Assembly: GCF_017472245.1 (NCBI RefSeq)
Contig: NZ_JAFUQR010000002.1
Location: 1-64,000, forward strand
From: Chlamydia sp.
GTDB taxonomy: Bacteria; Chlamydiota; Chlamydiia; Chlamydiales; Chlamydiaceae
Direction: 5' to 3'
DNA: 64,000 nucleotides
Made by a program: the position numbers and the translations under genes. The notes below the pieces were generated by a model that was not told where the DNA came from, did no database searches, and saw only the letters and a list, made by a program, of their open reading frames with translations. Below, piece by piece: positions 58,372 to 64,000 of the stretch (its first letter is position 1; each line of letters begins with the position of its first letter).

Positions 58372-58440
58372 CCCCGGTCTTTAGTGCGTTCGAGCTAGGC
58401 GCGCGTTGTTAGTAGAACCAATTATGCAATAAGGTTGTTC

Positions 58441-58617
58441 ATGCCCAGTGTTAAAGTTAGAGTTGGAGAGCCTATAGAGCGAGCTCTAAGAATTTTAAAG
58501 AAAAAAATTGATAAAGAAGGAATTTTAAAAACTTCCAAGTCGCATAGGTTTTATGATAAGCCTTCCGTTAAAAAACGGGCAAAGTCTAAAGCTGCAGCCA
58601 AGTATCGTGGTCGTTAG
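58441..58617 (+). CDS. rpsU: 30S ribosomal protein bS21
   Basis: 58 residues, basic, starting [20 protein letters not shown] and ending AAAKYRGR, as in S21. The ATG at 58441 is chosen over an upstream TTG (58435); AAGG lies nine bases before. It is followed by dnaJ after 26 bases, the usual chlamydial pairing. Confidence 0.95.
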   Translation: MPSVKVRVGEPIERALRILKKKIDKEGILKTSKSHRFYDKPSVKKRAKSKAAAKYRGR

Positions 58618-58643
58618 AAAATCTTTGTTAGTGGTGTTTCATC

Positions 58644-59822
58644 ATGGATTACTACACTGTGCTGGGCGTAGCTAAGACTGCTACTCCTGAAGAAATAAAA
58701 AAAGCCTACCGTAAGCTTGCGGTAAAGTATCATCCGGATAAAAATCCCGGAGACGCTGAAGCTGAGCGGCGTTTCAAAGAAGCCTCTGAGGCCTATGAAG
58801 TATTAGGTGATGCGCAAAAGCGAGAATCTTATGATCGCTACGGTAAAGATGGTCCTTTCGCTGGTGCTGGAGGATTTGGTGGAGCTGGCATGGGGAACAT
58901 GGAAGACGCTCTGCGGACATTTATGGGTGCGTTTGGCGGAGATTTTGGTGGTAACGGGGGTGGTTTCTTTGAAGGTTTGTTTGGCGGCCTAGGAGAAGCC
59001 TTCGGGATGCGCGGAGGTTCTGAAAGTTCTCGACAAGGAGCTAGCAAGAAGGTACATATCACGTTATCCTTTGAGGAGGCTGCTAAAGGTGTTGAGAAAG
59101 AACTTTTGGTTTCTGGATATAAATCCTGCGGTGACTGCTCCGGTAGTGGTGCAAAGACTTCTAAAGGAGTAAAAACCTGTGATCGATGCAAAGGATCTGG
59201 TCAGGTTGTTCAAAGCCGAGGTTTCTTTTCCATGGCATCCACCTGTCCTGATTGCAGTGGAGAGGGCCGTGTGATCACAGATCCTTGTTCGGTGTGTCGA
59301 GGACAGGGACGTATCAAAGATAAGCGCAGTGTTCATGTCAATATTCCCGCTGGAGTAGACTCTGGGATGAGACTTAAGATGGAAGGTTACGGGGACGCTG
59401 GACAAAATGGAGCTCCTTCAGGAGATTTATATGTTTTTATTGATGTAGAGCCACATCCGGTTTTTGAGCGTCATGGAGATGACTTAATTTTAGAGCTTCC
59501 GGTTGGTTTTGTTGATGCTGCCTTGGGAATCAAAAAAGAAATTCCGACTTTACTAAAGGAAGGGACTTGTCGTTTGAGTATCCCTGAGGGGATCCAGAGT
59601 GGAACGATTCTTAAAGTTCGTGGACAAGGCTTTCCTAATGTGCATGGTAAAGCTAGAGGGGATCTTTTGGTGAGAGTGTCTGTAGAAACTCCTCAGCACC
59701 TATCTAATGAGCAAAAAGAGTTGTTGCGGCAGTTTGCTGCTACAGAAAAAGCTGAAAATTTCCCAAAGAAACGGAGTTTTTTAGATAAAATCAAAAGTTT
59801 TTTTTCTGACTTTGCTGTATAG
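58644..59822 (+). CDS. dnaJ: Chaperone DnaJ
   Basis: 392 residues. J domain (1-70) with HPD in KYHPDKNPG, Gly/Phe-rich region (about 72-135), and four CxxCxGxG zinc repeats ([32 protein letters not shown]). The substrate-binding C-terminal domains follow. Co-chaperone of DnaK, whose gene is not in the window. No CIRCE operator seen upstream of rpsU-dnaJ. CT341 position. Confidence 0.97.
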   Translation: MDYYTVLGVAKTATPEEIKKAYRKLAVKYHPDKNPGDAEAERRFKEASEAYEVLGDAQKRESYDRYGKDGPFAGAGGFGGAGMGNMEDALRTFMGAFGGDFGGNGGGFFEGLFGGLGEAFGMRGGSESSRQGASKKVHITLSFEEAAKGVEKELLVSGYKSCGDCSGSGAKTSKGVKTCDRCKGSGQVVQSRGFFSMASTCPDCSGEGRVITDPCSVCRGQGRIKDKRSVHVNIPAGVDSGMRLKMEGYGDAGQNGAPSGDLYVFIDVEPHPVFERHGDDLILELPVGFVDAALGIKKEIPTLLKEGTCRLSIPEGIQSGTILKVRGQGFPNVHGKARGDLLVRVSVETPQHLSNEQKELLRQFAATEKAENFPKKRSFLDKIKSFFSDFAV

Positions 59823-59856
59823 AAAGAGGGATCTTTTTAGCTAGAAGGGAGCTGCT

Positions 59857-61893
59857 GTGAGACACTCCATATATCAATTAGATTCTGCTGTTGAGAAAAT
59901 ATTCCGTTTGGTATGGACTCTTCGGTTCTCTGAGCAGAAGATGTTGTTGTTATCCCGTCAGAGTGGCTCAGGCGGTTCTTTTCAGTTATCTTGTGCTGGC
60001 CATGAGCTTGCTGGTGTTGTAGCGGCAAGAAGCCTTATCCCAGGGAAAGACTGGGCGTTTCCTTATTATCGTGATCAGGGGTTCCCTTTAGGGTTAGGGT
60101 GTGATCTCTCTGAAATTTTTGCATCCTTTTTAGCTCGGATAACGCAGAATCATTCTGCTGGTAGGATGATGCCTTACCACTATTCTCATAAAAAATTGCG
60201 GATATGTTGCCAGTCTAGTGTTGTTGGGACTCAATTTCTGCAAGCTGCAGGTCGCGCTTGGGCAGTTAAAAACTCCGGGAAAAATGAAGTTGTTTATGTG
60301 TCTGGAGGAGATGGATCTACTTCTCAGGGAGAGTTCCATGAAATGCTCAATTTCGCCTCTTTGCATCGACTACCACTTGTTGTCGTTATACAAAATAACC
60401 AATGGGCTATTTCTGTCCCCTTTGCAGATCAATGTGGTGCAGATCTGATGGCTCTTGGTAATAGTCATGCTGGTCTTGCTACTTATGCGGTTGATGGCGG
60501 AGACTTGACTGCCTTAACACAAACGTTTGATCGTGCTGTATCTGATGCAAGAGAACGATGTATTCCTGCTTTGGTTATCGTAGATGTTGTGCGTTTGGAA
60601 TCTCACAGCAATTCAGACAGTCAGACTAAATATCGCTCTAAAGAAGATTTATTGTATTGCCAAGCGCGAGATCCTTTGGTGCGTTTAGAGAGATCTTTAC
60701 TCGAAGATTTTGGAGTTGCTCAGGAAACTATTGAGCAAATTAAAGTGGAGCTTAAAGAAACTGTAAATCAAGCCTACGAACTTGCAGAGACTGCCCCTTC
60801 TTATTGCAAAGGAGTTACTAAACATGAGGTTTTTGCTCCTTATAATGTCTCCTTAATAGATTATGAAAATTCTTTGGAAGTTTCTTCCTTACAAAGTTCA
60901 GAGCCACGTGTTATGCGTGATGCGATAACTGAGGCTTTAGTTGAGGAGATGCAGAGAGACCCCGGGGTTGTTGTTTTTGGAGAAGATGTTGCAGGGAATA
61001 AGGGAGGTGTTTTTGGGGTTACAAGGACTCTGACAGATAAATTTGGAAAGAATCGTTGTTTCAACACACCTTTGGCGGAAGCCACGATTATAGGGACTGC
61101 TATTGGGATGGCTTTTGATGGTTTCCATAAGCCTGTTGCAGAGATTCAGTTTGCAGATTACATTTGGCCTGGAATCAATCAACTGTTTTCTGAAGCAGCA
61201 AGCATCTATTATCGTTCAGCCGGTGAATGGGAGATGCCTATTGTGATAAGAACTCCTTGCGGAGGATATATTCAAGGAGGCCCCTATCACTCTCAAAATA
61301 TAGAAGCTTTTCTTGCGCATTGTCCAGGATTGAAGGTAGCTTATCCTTCGAATGCTGCAGATGCTAAAGCTTTGTTGAAAGCTGCTATCAGAGACCCTAA
61401 TCCTGTAGTTTTTTTAGAACATAAAGCGTTGTATCAACGACGATTGTTTAGTGCGACGCCAGTATTTTCTTCGGATTATCTTCTTCCTTTTGGACAAGCG
61501 CGGGTTGTGCTTTCAGGAACAGATGTGACGATTGTTTCCTGGGGCATGTCTTTAGTGATGAGTGTAGAGGTTGCTAAAGAACTTTCAGAATTAGGAATTT
61601 CTGTAGAAGTTATTGATTTAAGAACGATAGTACCTTGTGATTTCGCTACGGTTTGCGAGTCTGTAAAAAAGACAGGAAAATTACTAATTGTGCATGAGGC
61701 TTCGGAGTTTTGTGGTTTCGGTAGTGAGCTCGCAGCTTCGGTTTCTGAGAGAGCGTATAGATATCTTGATGCGCCCATTAAACGTCTAGGGGGGGTACAT
61801 TCCCCAATTCCTTACTCGAAGGTATTAGAGAACGAAGTTCTTCCTCAAAAAGAAGGAATTTTTCAAGAAGCAAAGTTATTAGCTGAGTTTTGA
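59857..61893 (+). CDS. 2-oxoacid dehydrogenase E1, fused alpha and beta subunits
   Basis: 678 residues, GTG start with AAGGGAG six bases upstream. Residues 1 to about 330 are the E1 alpha part with the thiamine diphosphate motif VSGGDGSTSQGEFHEML to VVVIQNNQWAISVP. From about 345 is the E1 beta part, starting EPRVMRDAITEALVEEM. Similar fusions are annotated as branched-chain (oxoisovalerate) dehydrogenase E1 in chlamydiae and Bacteroidetes. No E2 or E3 gene is adjacent, so the true substrate and complex are not shown. CT340 position. Confidence 0.9.
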   Translation: MRHSIYQLDSAVEKIFRLVWTLRFSEQKMLLLSRQSGSGGSFQLSCAGHELAGVVAARSLIPGKDWAFPYYRDQGFPLGLGCDLSEIFASFLARITQNHSAGRMMPYHYSHKKLRICCQSSVVGTQFLQAAGRAWAVKNSGKNEVVYVSGGDGSTSQGEFHEMLNFASLHRLPLVVVIQNNQWAISVPFADQCGADLMALGNSHAGLATYAVDGGDLTALTQTFDRAVSDARERCIPALVIVDVVRLESHSNSDSQTKYRSKEDLLYCQARDPLVRLERSLLEDFGVAQETIEQIKVELKETVNQAYELAETAPSYCKGVTKHEVFAPYNVSLIDYENSLEVSSLQSSEPRVMRDAITEALVEEMQRDPGVVVFGEDVAGNKGGVFGVTRTLTDKFGKNRCFNTPLAEATIIGTAIGMAFDGFHKPVAEIQFADYIWPGINQLFSEAASIYYRSAGEWEMPIVIRTPCGGYIQGGPYHSQNIEAFLAHCPGLKVAYPSNAADAKALLKAAIRDPNPVVFLEHKALYQRRLFSATPVFSSDYLLPFGQARVVLSGTDVTIVSWGMSLVMSVEVAKELSELGISVEVIDLRTIVPCDFATVCESVKKTGKLLIVHEASEFCGFGSELAASVSERAYRYLDAPIKRLGGVHSPIPYSKVLENEVLPQKEGIFQEAKLLAEF

Positions 61894-61931
61894 GTTACTA
61901 CTGTAGATAGTTCAGAAGTCTAGAATGATTG

Positions 61932-61962
61932 AAAGCGCTCTCCATGAGGGGAGCGCTTTTTT
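61932..61962. terminator. Bidirectional terminator between the E1 fusion and comEC
   Basis: Stem AAAGCGCTCTCC with GGGGAGCGCTTT (12 pairs, one wobble, loop ATGA) followed by six T on plus and preceded by ATTGAAA. It separates two convergent genes. Confidence 0.88.
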
Positions 61963-61970
61963 CTACGGCT

Positions 61971-63494
61971 TTAAATGATCACTGAGTAGTCAGCCCAAGG
62001 ATTATAAGCTCTTCTTATAGATAGAAATGCTCCTAAGTAGAAGAGAAGAATGGAAAAAAGAGTAATCCATTCTAAAGCAAGAGGTCTTAGTGATAACGAG
62101 ATGAAGAAGTTAGGAGAATGTAGCAAGGAAAGATTGAGAATCCAGGAGATGTAGGATTCAGAGAATCGGGCCATGATAGAGTTGAAAAAGGATAGTGGGA
62201 CTAGCAGAAAGATGGGCATAACGAGTGTAGGATAAAATAGATTATAAATCAATCCATCTAGAGGAAAAGTCTTAAACATCCTGATCACAGGGAAAAGGAT
62301 AAAAAGTTGTGCTGAAAGGGAAATAGATAGTGAGGTGAATAGGAAGCGAAGTGGAAAAAGGAACCAGTGGTCTTTGAATAGCAATGTCCAAGGATAATAA
62401 AAGAAGCGCATAAGAGGAGCAAAGAAAAGTAAGATACCTAAGGTTGCCAAAAAGCTGAGAATGAGAGCGGGAGAGGACAAAGGGAAAAAAAGAGAGCAGA
62501 GAATAAAACTGATTCCCAATCGATTCAAACTAGAGCACGATCCTACAGAAAATGGAGTTAAACAGAAAAGAATAGAAGAGAACCATGTTCTAAACACAGA
62601 TGGAGAGGTGGGGAAAACTAGATTTAAAAGCGATAACAGAAAGAGTACAAATAGATTACGTGTTTTAGGAGTAACAGTTTTTAATAAGAAGAACAAAGTG
62701 TTAGCAAATAACGAGAAGTGCCATCCTGATACAGAAAAAAGGTGAGAGAGACCTTTGCTTTTGAAAAGCTCTTTTTGTTTATAAGAGAGAGGTGTACCTA
62801 GGATTAAACTTGAGGAGAACTGACTGATATCTTTACAGAGAAATACGTTGAGAAGTTGTTGGTGAAGGAATAAGCGAACATTTTCTTTGATAGATGGTAG
62901 GGAGTGAGCAAAGTTTTGTATTTGTGAAAAGGGAGATTGGGAGGCTGAGTTGATAAGTTTTGATACTCGAAAAGTAGTCGGACATGATGATCTAGAAACT
63001 GTTCCTTGCAGATAATAAACCTTTTGCTCGTTGAGTGGAATCTTCGAAATTATAGAACAGGGATGGTTTTGGTAAGTTTGTTTGTCTTCGGTTGTTAAAG
63101 AAAGTGCAGTACTTGAGTAAGAGTGTTTTGACATCTTTTTGATAAAGAAAAAACCGGAGGCTTGACCTTTGGTGACTTTCACTTTTGAAAGACCTGTTGG
63201 GTGTTGGATGTTGAAAACGGGAAAAGGGGAGAGTAGCGGGTATCCGAAACAGCAAAAGTAGAAAATGAGCGTTTTTAAACAGCGTTTTGGAATAAATGGA
63301 TGGAGAGCTACAACCAGGAACGCGCAGCAGATGGGGTTTTTGTGAGCAAAAATTCCAGCGAACCAGTAAATCCCTCCAATAAAACAAGGATGTTGTTTTT
63401 GAAAAATAGAGCAAGAACTAAATAGCCTTATCCATAAGGCAGATAAGTGATGGAATGAGGTTGAGAATGCAGTGGTATAGAGATGGCTTAACAT
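61971..63494 (-). CDS. comEC: ComEC/Rec2-family competence membrane protein
   Basis: 507 residues, many membrane helices. The Competence-domain signature is GLSHLFSVSGWHFSLF, and an OB-like region precedes it. It lacks a C-terminal metallo-beta-lactamase domain, so it is shorter than B. subtilis ComEC. Likely the inner-membrane DNA channel used in chlamydial natural transformation or recombination. The start at 63494 overlaps, divergently, the CT338-type gene start by 40 bases. CT339 position. Confidence 0.88.
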   Translation of the reverse strand: MLSHLYTTAFSTSFHHLSALWIRLFSSCSIFQKQHPCFIGGIYWFAGIFAHKNPICCAFLVVALHPFIPKRCLKTLIFYFCCFGYPLLSPFPVFNIQHPTGLSKVKVTKGQASGFFFIKKMSKHSYSSTALSLTTEDKQTYQNHPCSIISKIPLNEQKVYYLQGTVSRSSCPTTFRVSKLINSASQSPFSQIQNFAHSLPSIKENVRLFLHQQLLNVFLCKDISQFSSSLILGTPLSYKQKELFKSKGLSHLFSVSGWHFSLFANTLFFLLKTVTPKTRNLFVLFLLSLLNLVFPTSPSVFRTWFSSILFCLTPFSVGSCSSLNRLGISFILCSLFFPLSSPALILSFLATLGILLFFAPLMRFFYYPWTLLFKDHWFLFPLRFLFTSLSISLSAQLFILFPVIRMFKTFPLDGLIYNLFYPTLVMPIFLLVPLSFFNSIMARFSESYISWILNLSLLHSPNFFISLSLRPLALEWITLFSILLFYLGAFLSIRRAYNPWADYSVII

Positions 63495-64000
63495 CAGCTT
63501 TTTCTAAGCAACAGATAGAAATTTTTTCTCTGGAGCAGATGCGTAAAACACTTTCTTGGGAAGAAGTGTTTGCTAAAGTCCCACGTTTACCTAGAGGATG
63601 GTTTGAGTTAGTTGGCTTGTCTCTAGCAGACCGTATCGAGTTATTTCAAGACTTTTGGTTTTCTGCATTAGGCGTTGAGAATAGCGATTTCCCTGGTATT
63701 TGTCATTTTTTTCCTCTTTGAGCTATTTGGATGTTCAGATAGCTCGAAGTAATCAGTTTTCTCCTTACAATGCACGAATGGTGTATGGTTACAGGAACCT
63801 AGTGTATGTCGGCGCTCCGCCCTTTGAGTCTATGGGGGTAGTTTTCCCAAGATTAGGAGATGAAACATACCAGCGTTTTTTTTCTATTCATAATGGATTC
63901 TTTCGAGAAGGGGAATTGGGGATTTTCCCCTATCGTTATTTAGCTAAAGCCCAACATCTTCTTAGAGAAGAGTTGTTAAGAGAAGGGAAAGTTTCTTCAG
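63455..64000 (+). pseudogene. CT338-type gene with a frameshift at a run of seven T, cut by window edge
   Basis: The frame from ATG 63455 (alternative ATG 63467) encodes 88 residues, including IFSLEQMRKTLSWEEVF and VPRLPRGWFELVGLSLADRI, then hits TGA at 63719. Directly after, the frame one base back stays open to the window end and clearly codes: SYLDVQIARSNQFSPYNARM, VYGYRNLVYVGAPPFESMGV and more. The two parts join if the T run at 63706-63712 had eight T. Product unknown. It may be decayed, a sequencing error, or decoded by slippage. See findings. Confidence 0.75.

Noticed and set aside
58240-58440. CIRCE (HrcA) operator upstream of rpsU-dnaJ
   Set aside because: I looked for the TTAGCACTC-N9-GAGTGCTAA pattern and found no match.
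58838-59405. Two long minus-strand ORFs across dnaJ
   Set aside because: They are the complements of the Gly-rich and zinc-finger regions of dnaJ (Pro/Ser-rich shadow frames).

Overview
The window is a stretch of a Chlamydia chromosome from the C. trachomatis / C. muridarum / C. suis lineage. The order of recognisable genes follows C. trachomatis, from proS (CT393) at the left edge down to the CT338 gene at the right edge. The 46-codon ltuA, the aaxABC arginine cassette, the dapB-asd-lysC-dapA cluster, several bilobed inclusion-membrane-type proteins and a fused E1 alpha/beta dehydrogenase are all typical of chlamydiae. As I recall the C. trachomatis proteins, ArtJ, Mdh, AaxA and the Pgi N-terminus differ here at many residues, and AaxB keeps both residues (Gly115, Trp128) that inactivate the human strains. 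I therefore favour a sister species such as C. muridarum or C. suis. CTnnn names are from memory of gene order and are used only as labels.

Layout. 1-13.4 kb: proS (cut by the edge), an effector-like protein, an orphan ABC substrate-binding protein, the diaminopimelate aminotransferase dapL, a Cys-rich exported protein, YggU, a LOG-domain protein, a MYG1-HIT-HEAT operon, and a small Inc-like protein. 13.5-20.5 kb: DAHP synthase, the arginine-binding lipoprotein artJ, a PhnP-like hydrolase, hflX, pgi, late gene ltuA, mdh. 20.5-31.6 kb (minus strand): a FAD oxidoreductase, aaxC-aaxB-aaxA, a HAD-like exported protein and an overlapping shikimate operon aroA-aroL-aroC-aroB-aroDE. 31.7-40.3 kb: a large multi-bilobed Inc-like protein, the DAP operon, a stretch of small or decayed genes around bioY, an Inc-like gene and tRNA-Ser(CGA). 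40.5-50.5 kb: YyaL, a SurA-like chaperone, ksgA, def, secG, then lptD-CT350-maf on the minus strand. 50.5-64 kb: a YbiT-type ABC-F protein, xerC, RNase Z, an Inc-like gene, lon, tsaB, rpsU-dnaJ, the E1 fusion, comEC and a frameshifted CT338-type gene.

Functions that join up: the window encodes all seven shikimate steps to chorismate (AroG-type DAHP synthase, AroB, AroDE, AroL, AroA, AroC) and aspartate-to-LL-DAP/meso-DAP (LysC, Asd, DapA, DapB, DapL) for peptidoglycan. ArtJ with AaxABC covers arginine capture and arginine/agmatine exchange. Envelope assembly is represented by LptD, the SurA-like protein and SecG.

The most unusual observations are two genes (CT360-like and CT338-like) whose reading frames each break at a run of exactly seven T and would each be restored by one extra T. 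Others are short unannotated ORFs at 9371, 37750 and 44847, decayed coding sequence at 39420-39702 and 54061-54288, nested inverted repeats upstream of the SurA-like gene, and several proteins with unexpected motifs. I saw no insertion sequences, prophage, CRISPR arrays or rRNA operons.
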